Part shown: positions 1 through 22,199 of the stretch, piece by piece | Numbering within the stretch: the first letter of the stretch is position 1 | How the letters are laid out: each line of letters starts with the position of its first letter | Origin: Denticeps clupeoides | Lineage: Eukaryota; Chordata; Actinopteri; Clupeiformes; Denticipitidae | Reading direction: 5' to 3' | DNA: 64,000 nt | NCBI RefSeq assembly: GCF_900700375.1 | Contig: NC_041708.1 | Coordinates: 4,311,313-4,375,312 of the forward strand | Notes under the pieces: model-generated | Database searches by the model: none | Told to the model about the DNA's origin: nothing | The model's input: the letters and a program-made list of their open reading frames with translations, nothing else | Translations under genes and position numbers: made by a program

Positions 1-2417
1 CCATGGTCCTGTGTCTTCAGTTTTGTTCTATAATGTAAAAAATGCAAGATCCATAAATGATTAGGTGGGACTGTACCTTCAAACGACATTTTTTGGTCCT
101 TCCATGAAGCAGCTATGGAATACCCAAGAGACTACATGTAGCTTCTTATCCACATTAGCATGTTAAATTATTCAATAATAAATCTGCATTTATTGTACTT
201 GTTTGCATTTCCAGTGGTCAACAGCTAATTAATGAAACACAGTTTTTTAGCCTGGCTTCACATCCCTCTTGAGATGTTCAGAGCCTGCTTCTCTTGGTGT
301 GACTTAGACAAGACTAATGTCTTGTCTAATTCACTTTGAGTAAATCAATTATCCGTACAAAGAGGCATTTTTGGATGGCCAACACATTTCTCATCATCTT
401 TGTTTTATGCATCAGTAGAGTTTAAGGTGCAGGGGTGGGCCAGACATTAACAGGACTGAGAAGCTTCATCGATACTGCATGCATTAAATTCTATCAGATG
501 GGGATCTTAGCATAGCATATCGCACAATCAATGTTTCAGAATGAGAGATATTAAATGACTAAATTATGTAACAGGGAAAAGTGGGGATGTTGGACGTACG
601 CATATTTATGACAGTCCCTACCTTCACGTGGTTACATACTACAAGGACTGATGCTGTTGAGAGACTCCCTCTCAATATATATGAAAATGGTGAAAAATGT
701 GATGTGTTTACGTAATTTAACTAAAAATCAACTCTTCAGTCCAAACCAAGTATAGATTTTTTTAAAGAGAATATACGTCCAAATACTTTTCTGCAGAATT
801 AACCTTTTTGAATTCCTTGTAGGTGATATTCTAGTGACCTGGGACGTCATAAAGTTTTTCATAAAATAAATGACCCATTTCACAACATTTTGTTGTGCAC
901 GTGCTCTAAACGTCACTGAAAGACCAACGGTGTAGAAGAAGGGGGTGTGGGAGAAACTGGTGCATTTCCTGCCAATACAGATTTGTCCACTCAGCCTTTT
1001 GGTACAGTCCCTTACACACACACACACACACACCCCTCCTCTATTACTGTTGCCCCTCCCCCAACATCCCTCTCAGATCCATTATCATAATGCCACATCA
1101 ATAATGCATGTCTGACCATTAATACAGACAGCCTCAAGCTCCTGTTGAGTGCTTGCATGATCTTGTGTGTGTGTGAGCGTGTGTGTATGGGCCTGTATCG
1201 CACAGCTATACTGAAAACATGTTGTGTGTGTGTGTGTGTGTGAGAGATAGAGATAGAGAGAGAAGGAGAGTGTGTTTAGACTCCTCTGCAGTCCCCGTCT
1301 CGCTTGGCCTCATAGACGCGAGCTGCATCCCAGTTCCTGCAGACGTGAAGGGAAACAGACCCGCGGTGAAATCGGACGCCTCGCTGCGACAGCCGGCCTG
1401 CACAGGCGTGGCCCCCGGCACGCGGTAAATGTGTTCTGGCCACGATCGACAGAGGCTGAGTGAAAACACACCTGCTTCAGGTGCTACGTCTCGGGGCGTC
1501 GCTGCCCCTCGTAGCGGAGGTCAGGGACTGGGTCAGGATCGCCGAGCGGCCGGCGCTTTTCATCGCCCTGAGATTGAGGTGAAGGAGGCGGAGGCCTGGG
1601 TCATACCAGCTGATCTCAGGTCAGCCCTGAGGGATGCAACCAGGAGCGGGAATGTTTGAAGATTAAGTTTGATTGGCAGGAGTGGCTTTACCCTCAGGTG
1701 CTCAGTCAGACTGTTGCAAGACAACGTGCAGCTTGCGGAAATGTATACATTCGTGTCAGTTGTTCGCCAGTCATGGCTGTACATCAGTTTATTGTGCTCG
1801 TTTAGTTTTAACCTGTGCGACAAAATCAGCTTAATCAGAAACAGAATTCTTTTTCAAATTTAATATTTTACGAACAAACCGTCACAACGTTTTGATTGAT
1901 GGGCCATCAGCCTCTTGACTGATTCAGTCTCCCAACGCTCCTTCCTTCAGCCCACTTGGGGTCATGTGCCTGAGGTCACTGGCCACCAGCCAGAATGCTT
2001 CCGGTTCTGCATGAGATATTTGACTGCACTATTGTACCCAGTGACCAGTGTCTTTTTGTTCACTTCGTTTTTTATTCGCTTTACTTGTCCACTTGATTAA
2101 TTTAGTGAAGGATGAATTTGCTCAAAAAATGTATTGCGTTTGATTAGAAGTCCCGTGGATCATTTTTGGATAGTTATTGACCTCTCTGCAAAGTGTGTGT
2201 AGGATGGGTCCTGCGAGCACGACAGCTGCTGCCACGCCCATCCACTGCTAATTACTTTACAGAGCAGGAGCAGCCGGCGCCCCCACTGGGACACTAAAGA
2301 GCTCCTCTCGCTCCTTAAAAAAGGAGGAAGGGCAGCAGGACAGAGAGAGCATGAGAGGCACTTAGAAAACGGCATTTTAAATAAGGGCCCATAATTATTT
2401 TCCCCCAGGGTCAAGGC

Positions 2418-2456
<39 letters not shown>

Positions 2457-2596
2457 ATTTGGTGTGTAGCTGTGTGAAAGTGTGGTCTGTATCTTTGTGT
2501 GCGTGCTCCATTCAATTTATGATTGCATTATGATTGAAATTGTGTGGTCTCCATCAGCACGTGTTTCTATATTGGTTGACTTGTGCACGTTTGCTG

Positions 2597-2629
<33 letters not shown>

Positions 2630-5600
2630 CTCACTGTCTATGCAGGGTGCACACACGGTGTCTTTTTCTCCACATTCCTCCACCACTCCCTCTCCAGGTG
2701 GGCACTCCTTACAGCAGGTCCTGTTCGTCGTGTACTTCCCGGAATTGCACTGGGTGCCTGCAACCCCTCTCTAAGGATAAAGACAAACACAGTACACACA
2801 CACATAAATATATCCTGAACTGCACAGTTTATTTGGATGTTGGGTGTGATTGAATATCATTATTCACCATTAGGACAGGTGAAGACCACCCGCCTTTAAG
2901 TTTTGAAAATTTAATTCTGATCAAATCCAGTCAGAATATGTATAAGAATAATGCACATTAATATGCATATCCAAACCATATGTTAATGCTGGGTGAAATG
3001 TGATCTTTATCCATATATTTCTCCTCAAATACTCAAACCCAGTATTATTAAACTATATGCTATATAAGCACACATATGTTCTCTGATATTTAAATGTTAT
3101 ATTTATAAACATGCATTTAATATCTACATTGCATTTTGACCCTCTAGGGCTCCAATCCCAAAGATCTGGGTTCTTCATAAATTTTTTATGATTAAATATT
3201 CTGTTCTTTGATTTGTAAGGATGCTGTGCCTGCTCGGTGGTTTCTGAACAGTGGCAGTTCCTCACTCATTCATGTTCATGCTAACTGGCTGAGGGAGAAA
3301 CATAATAAAAAAAAAAAATGCGTCCGGCGTAGTGCCAGCCTTGACACGGGGATGCAGAATATGCTCATTTGGATGTGAGTGTAGGGCCAGACTGGGGAGA
3401 AAGTTGGCCCTGTCGAGACTCGTTTGACTCATCAGCTGTTGGGAGGCCGCACCGCCCACCTGTCAATCAAAGGCACATTTCATTCCAGCACTGTGGTGAA
3501 ATCCACTGGACCCCCAGGTCAACGTCGGCCCTCCGAACTCCATGTTCATGTCCTACACATTTCAGGAATGTGCTCGTGAGGACATAAATAGAGTCAGGGT
3601 CTGATGGGTGTAGGGGTAAAGAATTTAAGAATTTATTTTTCATAGTATCGCCACAGAAGCCCTAAATCTGTATTAAAGCACATTTATTAGATTTTTAAGA
3701 CTTTTCAGAATTCGTATTTCTGTATTTCCTGCCTGTGCTCCAATAATTGTATAACCTTACCCATTCAAATGTTAGAAATGTATACTAGTTTTGGTTTCTT
3801 TTAATATTTCTGAGGAGTTTCTTTAGATAATGAGAGTAATCGTTTGTGATCCAGGCAAAATACCAAAAATAGAATAAGGTTTCTCAGGATGAACTATTCA
3901 ATTTCTTTACAACAAACATTGAAAAAGTAAGAGGGAGGGGCTTCACACCACTCGATTGACTCCACCCCTTTTTTTCATCACAAGCTGAATTTAAATTCTT
4001 GACTAATTTTGTGCCAATTCTTTTCTGTTTGTTCTTTTAACCTTTATTTTGCAATAACGTTCTTCAAAATCACCAAAATGCATCACTCCCTAGCCCTAAG
4101 GTCTAACAACATACTTAACCCAGCACTCATGTGGGTGCATGCGTGTACACACAAAGACTCAGGCACACGCCCACACGAACCTGCACACCAATGTTGTGCA
4201 TTAACTTGTGAAACACGAAAGAATCACAGCGATACAGCAATTGTGACTCACGCATCCCGATACGTGTTATTGATTAAATAGGGTGTCAGGGTGATAGTAG
4301 CCTACTGGGTAAGACACTCACCTATGAACCAGAAAAGCACAAAGAACCAGGTTCAAACCCCACTTACTACCATTGTGTCCCTGAGCAAGACACTTAACCC
4401 TGAGTGTCTCCAGGTGGACCGTCCCTGTAACTACTGATTGTAAGTCGCTCTGGATAAGAGGTGTCTCCGAAATGCCCTTAATGTAATGATTATTGACATT
4501 CTCTTTGCTCAGTGCCCTTGTTTCAGTTTTTTAAACCTTTTTTAACCCATTCCAACATTCCTCATCACAAATCATCTTTTTCCCTTATCTTCTGATCTCG
4601 ACAGCAGCCATCCTTTCTCCATTTTTCAGCCCATTTTGTTAATGGCGGGCTGTGGAGAGTAGTAAAGAGGTCGTGACAGGATATTATTGCCACAGCAGCG
4701 AGTGTCACTGGCATGATGGATGGGTCAGTAGGTGACATGTTAGTACAGGACATTATAACAACGCACTTACTTTCTTAACAGATGTGTTTTGGCAAGATAT
4801 TATAATGAGTGCATGCAATACCACAATACGGTAACAAAATATTACATAATATATAATAGATGTTATAGTAAGAGCTATTACCTTTGTGAGATTATAGAGA
4901 GGAAGAAAGTACTCCCAGGGGGCAATAACTGAGTCTTAATGCCCACATGGGTTGCCTTTTGAGGGCTAAAGGATATATATATATGAATGAAGCATTAAGG
5001 CAGAATTGAAGGATACAATGACATACTTTCATTTCTGAGAGTACAGCAAAGAGGGAAATTTCTGCACCATTAGTCTTTAAAGACACAAGGATGGAGACAA
5101 GATGAGAAGAACGGATACCTCAGGCTGTATTAATATTAAATGACACGCTCACATGATAATAGCTGCGTTGAGGCCGGAGCGCTGCAAGGAAAACCAGAGC
5201 CCCTGCAACGTTTTTAGAAGCCTATCTAGGTTAAGTAGCTCCAGCCCAGAATGCAACATAATGGCCACGGCCCCCCATGCACTGCGGCTGACCTCCAGCC
5301 GACAGAGCCGCTGGCAGCGCTAATGTAACTGAGAAGGGTGTATGCATCCGCAGAGCCGCAGCCCGGAGCCATAAAGCAACGACAGCCTGCCCAGGATGGA
5401 CGCAAGCTTCTGGAAGATTTCCTTATAAAGGATGTTCCTGGTTGAGACAGCCTGCTGGCCCCGAAAGGGCTTCAGGTCCAACACGGGCCTGTGAGGAGGT
5501 TTAATCATCCTACATGTGATGCTAAAAGAAAAATATGTTTTCAGGAACAGATTTGTCTACTATTGGCTGTATATTGACAATTGCATTGTAATATTAACAA

Positions 5601-6445
5601 CTCAATTGGTGTGGTTTTCTTTTTTGGCTTTCTTTTTTTAAAAGAGAGGACAATCAAGAATAACATTTAGATATTTTGTGTTCCGAAGGTTTATTGGTTT
5701 GAAAGTAAACACTTTACTAATTGTAAACACTTGTCTATGGGCCATCAGCCATCAAATTTAAATAGTATAAATTAGTATTAAATAGTATAAATTGGTAACC
5801 ATTGTTTTGATATGGGGAATTTTTTTTGTCACGCTGCCACGGACTTCACGGAGTGGAAGGCGTGAGGAGAGGGCTGTTTATCGGAACCCGCGACGCGCTC
5901 TCATAGGTCACCGGCTAATCCCAGGCCCCGCCCCTACCCTGGAATAAACCCGGCCAATCACACTCCCGCTCTCAGTTCGAAGCAGCGCGCGTGCTGTGGT
6001 CCTGAGGCTGAGATAACATCTTCAGGGATATCATGAAATCCAATCTTTCACATGTTTGGTTGGATGGCAAAAAAATGCATATTTAAAAGAAAATCATAAA
6101 TTTAAAAGCATCGCGGCCGGACTTTATTATTTTAAAAAAGTGAAATGATACTAAAAACCGGATTATACACAGAAATCATGGGAGGAATTACGTTACAACT
6201 ATGAAACGGAGTTTTAATTCGCCTGAATTTCTGATCTTTGCGGCTGTTTGTATTTGTTTACAGCGTGCAGGCGTATAATGATGTACGTTTGTGCCACTAA
6301 TGCATATAAAACAGGCCTAATAAGATTAGTGATGGTTCATTTTTTATCCTGGGTTCGATTACTGGGTACGATTACCTTGACCAACAAATAAAAGTCCCCG
6401 ATGTCTTCGGATTTACGGGAAGAATGCATCATATAAAATGTTTTA
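1..6445. other. Non-coding upstream stretch, no gene recognised
   Basis: No supported exon is seen on either strand. It holds CA/GT microsatellites (about 1015-1032, 1226-1241, 2420-2454, 2600-2625), a GC-richer island-like patch at 1290-1560, and GC-rich, non-repetitive patches at 2205-2310 and 5160-5510. The 5830-6010 patch has a GC box (CCCCGCCCC) and a CCAAT box (GGCCAATCA). Without comparative data I cannot tell conserved regulatory DNA from neutral sequence. Confidence 0.5.
4290..4490 (+). mobile_element. tRNA-derived SINE, family A
   Basis: The head has an A-box-like TAGCCTACTGGGTAA and a B box GGTTCAAACCC. It is followed by the family body TACCATTGTGTCCCTGAGCA and GTAAGTCGCTCTGGATAAG, ending near AATGTAATG. 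This is the layout of a Pol III SINE. Confidence 0.85.
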
Positions 6446-6486
6446 CTCACAGTGGCAAGTAATACTGCGAAGACGAGGTAAATCAT
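6446..6486 (-). CDS. Possible signal-peptide first exon of an unidentified gene
   Basis: On the minus strand an ATG at 6486 opens MIYLVFAVLLAT, a short hydrophobic stretch like the start of a signal peptide, followed at once by a good donor (ACT|GTGAGT). Any following exons would lie below 6,400 or beyond the left edge, and none was recognised. The upstream side has no clear TATA box. It could be chance; it is listed because the ATG, hydrophobic run and donor occur together. Confidence 0.2.
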
Positions 6487-6846
6487 CGTTCCTCCTGTTG
6501 GGTCCCCTTCGCGTTTTTTTTCAGCCTGGTTAATTACTCGGACAGGAATTGCAAATTAAATCCGCGAGTGTGAGATGAAACGCCCATTCACTTCGACTGG
6601 TGATCCTCTTGCCAGATACTTTTCGCGTCTTCCCCTTGTCCCGGCCAACATGTGTTTAAAAAAAAAAAAACTTCGCGAGAAACGAGCCCGGTAGAGCCGG
6701 TCCTGGGCGTGCTGCACGCTGGGCGCTCCGGGACTCTTGTGGCGTAACACCAGAGAGTCGTTCCTAAATGAACGGCTCTTTCTGAACAAATCGTTTTTGC
6801 GAACGGAAAGAATCGGTTCCATGCGAACGAGTCATTTTATACGTTT

Positions 6847-6998
6847 TTACATTTACATTTACATTTACAGCATTTATCAGACGCCCTTATCCAGAGCGAC
6901 TTACAATCAGTATTTACAGGGACAGTCTCCCTGGAGCAACTTAAGGTTAAGTGTCTTGCTCAGGGACACAATGGTAGTAGGTGGGAGTAAGATTCACA
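6847..6998 (-). mobile_element. tRNA-derived SINE, family A, headless
   Basis: It begins on the plus strand with the repeated ATTTAC tail, then CAGACGCCCTTATCCAGAGC and the CTTGCTCAGGGACACAATGG block. The tRNA-like head is missing beyond about 6,998. Confidence 0.8.
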
Positions 6999-7148
6999 TG
7001 TCTATCTATCTATAGATCTCTCTCGCTCTCTCTCTCACACACACATTATATGTGTTTTAAAAATCTATTTTACTGAATAAGCAGCAATTATCTTTTTATG
7101 CTGATTTTTGAGAGTCCTTTATTGGACTCCCAGCCATATTTAGCTGTG

Positions 7149-7289
7149 CAGTAGTTACAGGGGACAGTCCCCCTGGAGCAACTTAGGGTTAAGTGTCTTG
7201 CTCAGGGACACAATGGTAATAAGCAGGATCTGAACCTGGGTCTTCTGGTTCATAGGCGAGTGTGTTATCCACTAGGCTACTACCACCCA
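7149..7289 (-). mobile_element. tRNA-derived SINE, family A, tail-less
   Basis: It holds the CTTGCTCAGGGACACAATGG body block, then GGTTCATAGGCGAGTGTG and CCACTAGGCTACTACCACCC, the complement of the tRNA head. The AAATGT-type tail is missing. Confidence 0.8.
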
Positions 7290-8894
7290 CTAGACCACTT
7301 GGGCTTTTTGCTAAAAATTTAAATAAACATTTTTGCATGCTGGGTTGGCTTACTATATACCCCTGTTGTGCTTTGGCCCAACATTGTTTTCATTTTTTTT
7401 TAAGAAGAAGAATGTCAGTCAAGTTGCACAACCTGTCGTTCTTCTGAGGACAAGGGTGTCATAAATATGACACTGATACCACTGACAATGAACGTTGCTG
7501 TTGACAACCTTTGATGCATGACAAAAAAAAAATAAGCAAAAACATCAGGGGAGTTGAACAGACCTTTTCATGTTCAGTATAGTTCACCATCAGTCCATGC
7601 TAGAATATTGCACCCCTTATCCACATAGCTTTGGTTTTTCCCTCTGCTCGTTACTGGTTCGCAGCATCAGATCCCTGCAGAGAACAGCTTGGTTTCTCTA
7701 TATTTGTAACTGGATACAGACGCTCCATATAGGAGCTCTTTAAAGAAACTTCTTTTTTAAAGAAGTAGCAAAAACAGACCAAGGTGTTATGTATGCTTTT
7801 AGGGACATTATTATTTTATTATATATAATTCTTAATTGTAAGTCATTGCAATGTTGACATTTTTTGCTGTTGTTTTCTCTGCAAGCGTTTTCCTCTCTTC
7901 TTCTTTAGGATCTAAGTCAGGATGAGAATGTCAACTGTCATGGTTCACATCTTTGCATGCCATTGGGGAGAAGGATCAAGAAGTGGGGTATGAAGGAGGA
8001 GCGTGTTGTAGGAGCTGTAGGGCGTGTCCATCAATGATCTGATGCTGTGCAGTTTGTTCTCTTCCTATTCGGGCCCGACGCTAGACGTTTGTCATCCACG
8101 ATAAAAACAATCATTAGGTCTCGACATGGATGCCGGTGGCTTGAGACCGTATGGCCTGAAAATCTATATGTGACGAGACACAGGGGTAATGTCTCTCTTT
8201 CTCTCTCTCTTTGCATAGTACTCCATGGGAGTCATTATGGATTGTTGGGGTATTGATTAGCCCTGCAGCATGGGCTGAGCTGCTACTCTTTGACTAGTAA
8301 ATCAGGCCGTGAAGATGAGCAGCCAGTTTGGTCAAGCTGGCCATATGTAGCTTTTCCCATTAAGAAAAGACCATCTGGCAACCTGATATTCTGTCTGATG
8401 GGCCACACACACTCACACAGAGACAGAGAAGAGTAGAGCAGGTAGTATAAGATTTGAGTATTGAATAAAATTACTCTTTGGAACAATGGCGTGGTCTTGC
8501 TTTTTAGCCGAAGACACCCATCCTCATTTATAAAGCCTGGACCAGTTCACCGGAGGGGAACCGGGCTCTTGACCCACAACCTTTAACCCCAGCACTGCCT
8601 CCTAACACAGGCATGTCTGAGGACAAGGCTCTATTTTTCATAGGCCAGCGAGGAGGGGAATAGGTGGTGTGTGTGGAGCTGGTTTATCTTTATCTCGGTG
8701 AGCGGACGGGTCTTATCTGTGTACAGAATCCGTGACGTTCGATCCTTTTCAGCATGGGGAAAGTGTGCTGCATATTGACTGTAAATGTCTGCACTTTAGC
8801 CTATAATTTGAAGGTGTAGAACCATCTCAAGGATGATCAGAAGAAACGGACAGCACCTGAGTGTCACAGCAAAGGGTCTGAATACATAAGATAT
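7290..8894. other. Intergenic stretch, nothing coding recognised
   Basis: Mixed-composition sequence with a short CT-rich run near 8190-8212. Short open frames on both strands lack splice context or familiar protein sequence. Confidence 0.5.
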
Positions 8895-9073
8895 TTCAGT
8901 TTTTCTTTTCTATATGCAGAAATGTCAACAACTCCGTGGTTTTCTGTCAATATGGGGTGCTGTGAGTACATAAATGATGGAAAAAATAATCTTAAATGAT
9001 TTTAGCAAATGCCTGCAATTTAACAAAGAGTGAAAAATTCAAGGGGGGTCTGAAAACTTTCGTACCCATTGTA
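8895..9073. mobile_element. Remnant of a Tc1/mariner-type end
   Basis: The block GCAATTTAACAAAGAGTGAA, then AAGGGGGGTCTGAAAACTTT and CGTACCCATTGTA, resembles the terminal inverted repeat of a common fish Tc1 family (TACAGTGGGTACG... on the other strand). Only one end is visible. The left boundary is uncertain and no transposase is seen. Confidence 0.55.
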
Positions 9074-9249
9074 TTGGAGGAACTAGAGATGGAGAAAGAG
9101 ACAGGTGCATCCGTTCACTGTTTCAATTCTTTAACCACAGCCCAAGCAGTAGATTTGCACTTTTCCTACACTGAAAAAAGAAAGCACTGGCCCAACTTTA
9201 AAATAATTGAAGTAATAGATATTGTCATACCTAATATTTTAGCATTACC

Positions 9250-9302
9250 GTAATGTGAATAAACATAATTGACAGACGTTTTGTTTGGTTTATTCACATT
9301 AC
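9250..9302. repeat. Perfect 15-bp inverted repeat with a 23-base loop
   Basis: GTAATGTGAATAAAC at 9250-9264 is exactly complementary to 9288-9302. It may be the core of a very small palindromic element or a chance hairpin. No promoter or terminator role is evident in this eukaryotic context. Confidence 0.8.
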
Positions 9303-10273
9303 AGCAATGTACTTGTGACCAAGCTTGCGCTCACAGACTACACCCAACAATAGAAAAAATAACACTGCATCAAAGTTATATTCTAATACTACGAGAAACT
9401 GGATTTCTGGATTTTTATGAGCTATAAGTTATTTTTATCACTTTACATGTAATGAATGCATCAAATGTGACCACTCAAAAAGTCAAATTTGTTGTCTGGG
9501 TGTATGAACGTGAACATATTTACGTCTTCGTGTCTTAAAGAGAGATGGGCGAATATATATGGATAAAGAATTATGGGGGTTGAAAGAAAAATTGATAGCT
9601 GGCAACATTTCTGCATTCCAATGGTTGCGTTTGGTTACTTCACAGTGAACCCTGGATCCATTTAAATCCTAAATGGCAAAATCAGCCACAACAAAAAAAC
9701 TATTTTAATAGATTTTTGATAATTAATTAATTTGATAATTATCAAATGATGACGAGATTAGCAGCTCTGGGCTCAGACCTGGACAAGGATACCTCAACAT
9801 ATTCTAATGAGCAGAGTAAACTATAATTAGCCCTAATAGACATGAACAATAGAGTCTTGCGCGCTGCTACTAATCACTGTTAAAGTCTCTTTCAAATACT
9901 AACAGACCCTCTCAAACCCATAATTAACCCAAATGAACTGTAGCACAAAAAAAACCCTAATTGATGACCCTATGGACACAACAGCCAAAATGTATCTTAT
10001 TCACATGTAGAAATGGCTTGACCATGTGAACACATTGCTTTCAGTCGATTACATTTGATTTAAACCTACAAATTCATTTTAGCACCGAATTTATTGTTCT
10101 TGATTATGTTAATGCATTTTCCAAATGCTGAATCCGCCTCCTTCTCCTGCTGAATGTCTCCTGCCTGTGTGTTGTACCCAATTCTCTAGACCAATGCTGC
10201 CCCCTGTGGAACAGTTGCTGTACCTGCAGCACCCTGTGGTCCCACTTTGTTCATTGTACTTTTTTCCATTTTA

Positions 10274-10474
10274 AATTTACATTTACATTTACAACATTTA
10301 TCTGACGCCCTTATCCAGAGCAACTTACAATCAGTAGTTACAGGGATAGTCCCCACCTGGAGACACTTGGAGTTAAGTGTCTTGCTCAGGGACACAATGG
10401 TAGTAAGTGGGATTGTAACCTGGGTCTTCTGGTTCATAAGCAAGTGTGTTACCCACTAGGGTACTACCACCCCC
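10274..10474 (-). mobile_element. tRNA-derived SINE, family A, near full length
   Basis: The plus strand shows the ATTTAC repeats, CTGACGCCCTTATCCAGAGC, CTTGCTCAGGGACACAATGG, and the complement of the tRNA head ending CCCACTAGGGTACTACCACC. Orientation is minus. Confidence 0.85.
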
Positions 10475-12091
10475 TAGCGCTTGCTATCATTGACATTTTT
10501 ACTTCCATATTTGTGATACTACACTGTGAACTGCACATGAACCACTAAAAAGTGGGTTTTTAAGTTTCTACTACATAAAAATGATGTAGTAAAGTTCACC
10601 TTAGCCAAGCCAATGATCTTGTGTTCTCATTGAACATAAATGTCTTATAGGCAAGTTATAGTTTGCCTACTTCTTTTTTTACTACTTTTCACTAGCCTTA
10701 TTCTTCTTCTTTTATTCTGTTTATTTTTTTACTACTTTAACTATGTACAGTCAAAACAGAGTGGATCAGGATGCGTGTTGTACTGCTATAACTAACTATA
10801 AGCTTATATAACTATGCATATGACTAATAAATATCTTGAATCTTGCTAATATTGTATAGCAACTCTATATTTTATGTATGAATGTGTGTATGCATGTATA
10901 ATTTTTATTTTTTGGTGTTCAGTGCATGCATTTTGTGTTTGCAATTATGTTGTATTACCAGTTCATCCAATGACCAGATTTTATTTTATGTACTCAGGGT
11001 GATCTGTGCGTCTCTGTAGAGATTTTAAGATGTTTCAAAATAGAACTGAAACATGCTCAATAAATGCCTTTTATATGGCTCTTCAAAAGGTTCTATATGT
11101 AATATAATATCAGACTGGTGAATGCACCTAATTACAACAATTAAATCTATTTTATCATCTGAAGGCTTGTTCCGGAATGTCATCGTCATTTCATTTAAAA
11201 TGGGACAGTTGAAATTTTTTTATTGTTGTCTGATTCATGTTTGGGGTTTGGAAAGTGCTTGTTCGGGGTATTCCTTGGTGGGGTGTTGGCTGGCCTGTTG
11301 CCAGCTGTGAAGGGGTGATAGTGAGAAGAGGCTCTGGACTTATCTCCAGCACATCTGGACCAAAGGGAGACATCGCCACGCTTTTATTTCATGGGGGGGG
11401 GGTCACCCTGTCATCAACACTGCTGTTTTTGGTGGGGTGGGGTCGGAGGGGTCCACCTCTGGATGCCCATCCAGTTGCAGACATCTGCACCCGGAGAGCA
11501 GCCGCCGCAGAAGGTACTTCACAGGTAAGTGAGTGTTGAATGTTTCTGTCTGTGTGATCTGTGTGAAAGGATAACTGGTTAATAACCATGAACATCATAT
11601 CAAGGGATGACAACAGTGAGTGTCATTTTACCAACAAGCAACATGTCTCTAATAAAGTAAAAACGCTTGTCAAAGAGTTTGATTTCTAGATTTCATAAGA
11701 TGATTCAAATTGTCACTCACCACCCATGTTCTCACCACTGAATAAAGTGATGTGCCTGTGTGCTGACCTGAAGGTGCGAATGGGCAAAACCACACTATAA
11801 CATCCACAAGACGTAATATTATATATATATATAGAGAGAGAGATTTATATATATAGATTTGTACAGTTATTTTGTCTTTCTGTAAAAAATAAAATAATGG
11901 TGAGTTTTGTGTGTGTGTCTTCCCCTTGTGTGTTCATTATGAAATGCTGTGTGTAGATTAGTGGTATTGATGGAGGCCCTCTACTAGAGTGTTGAGCAGA
12001 GATAAGGACAGCAGCTCCCAGAGTCAGGGGCCCAGACGTCCAGTACCATACTTCTGGAAAACGAAAACTTGAATCCAGGCTATGAGAAGAA
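10475..12091. other. Region upstream of slc4a1, possibly with a 5' untranslated exon
   Basis: Mostly A/T-rich sequence. A GC-richer patch at 11330-11525 ends CTTCACAG|GTAAGT, a strong donor that could end a non-coding first exon of slc4a1; this is inference only. An AT/AG microsatellite lies at 11819-11860. The GATA motif is listed separately. Confidence 0.35.
12000..12007 (+). promoter_or_regulatory. GATA-type motif upstream of the slc4a1 start
   Basis: AGATAAGG lies 85-92 bases before the slc4a1 start codon at 12092. It matches the WGATAR consensus of erythroid GATA1, a known activator of band 3 genes. The site is seen; its function is inferred. No TATA box was found nearby, and the transcription start is not defined. 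Confidence 0.4.
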
Positions 12092-21225
<9,134 letters not shown>

Positions 21226-21658
21226 ACCATCAACGTTCACCTGTCTGTCTCATGAATGTATGATATTTACCAAAAATGAAGTGGCAGTCTTGTGTGGCAG
21301 TGTTTGATGATTTTGTAACTATGCAAATCCTGTTGTACACAGAGGTGTAAGGCCTGAACGTTACAACATCACTATTACCTTTGGGTGCTAAAGCTTTTAT
21401 TGTAGTGCCGTGATCTTTTATTTAATGATTGGAGTAAAGTAAAATGAAAAACTCATTGAGCAGCTATAAGAGCCACCTTTGAGAGCACTGACCAAAATTC
21501 TGGTGAAACTGTGTTCAAGATTTGGACCATAACACAGCAGGGCTATGATTTTATCCGATATTCCTCTCTTCTATGTGCCATAAAAAAATTTTGTGCTTAT
21601 GTTACCAATGTAACGTAATGTGTACCATTTACCGTACCAAAGTGGTTTATTTATTTTA

Positions 21659-21664
21659 ATAAAG
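21659..21664 (+). terminator. Polyadenylation signal of slc4a1
   Basis: AATAAA lies 434 bases after the slc4a1 stop codon, in A/T-rich sequence and before the next promoter. It is the first canonical hexamer I see after the stop. Confidence 0.55.
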
Positions 21665-22199
21665 CATACATATAAGTTAAAATAAAACAAGGCTTTCGTA
21701 GTTTTTGTATTGCTTATTTAATAATGTGTTTGCATGCTAAATCATGAACTACATTTTGGTCTGGGAAACGTAAAATGAATAAATCCATTAAATGTTCATG
21801 ATTATTTTAAAATTACTTGACCGCTGAATTGCAGTAGAATATGAAACATACTCTTTTCTCCAGTACGTGAGTCACGTACTGTGGTGGAAATGACTGTAAA
21901 CTCTGTTATTTTTATGACAAATACAAACATGTCAACGAATATTGGGATGCATAATTAAACAGTGAAATTATGTTTGAACTCTATTTGTAATTAGAATCTA
22001 TTAGACGCTAAATGAAGCGAGCTGAAGACTGGGACAAATGCGACGCAGTAAAACCTACAAATGTAATACAACAAACCCAATATAATAAAAAAAATCTATT
22101 TTTAACTGTTAAGACATTTGTAAATGTGTTAATGAATATATTAATTTGCTTATGCTTTTTAAAAAAAACGTATCGGTGTCGTGTATATATCTATTGATT

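Noticed and set aside
4290-4360. tRNA genes suggested by A and B boxes
   Set aside because: All such boxes occur as heads of repeated SINEs with the same bodies; none folds convincingly as a stand-alone tRNA with an acceptor stem.
8996-9253. An 85-codon plus-strand open frame
   Set aside because: Its first third is the end of a Tc1-type remnant and the rest has no recognisable protein features.
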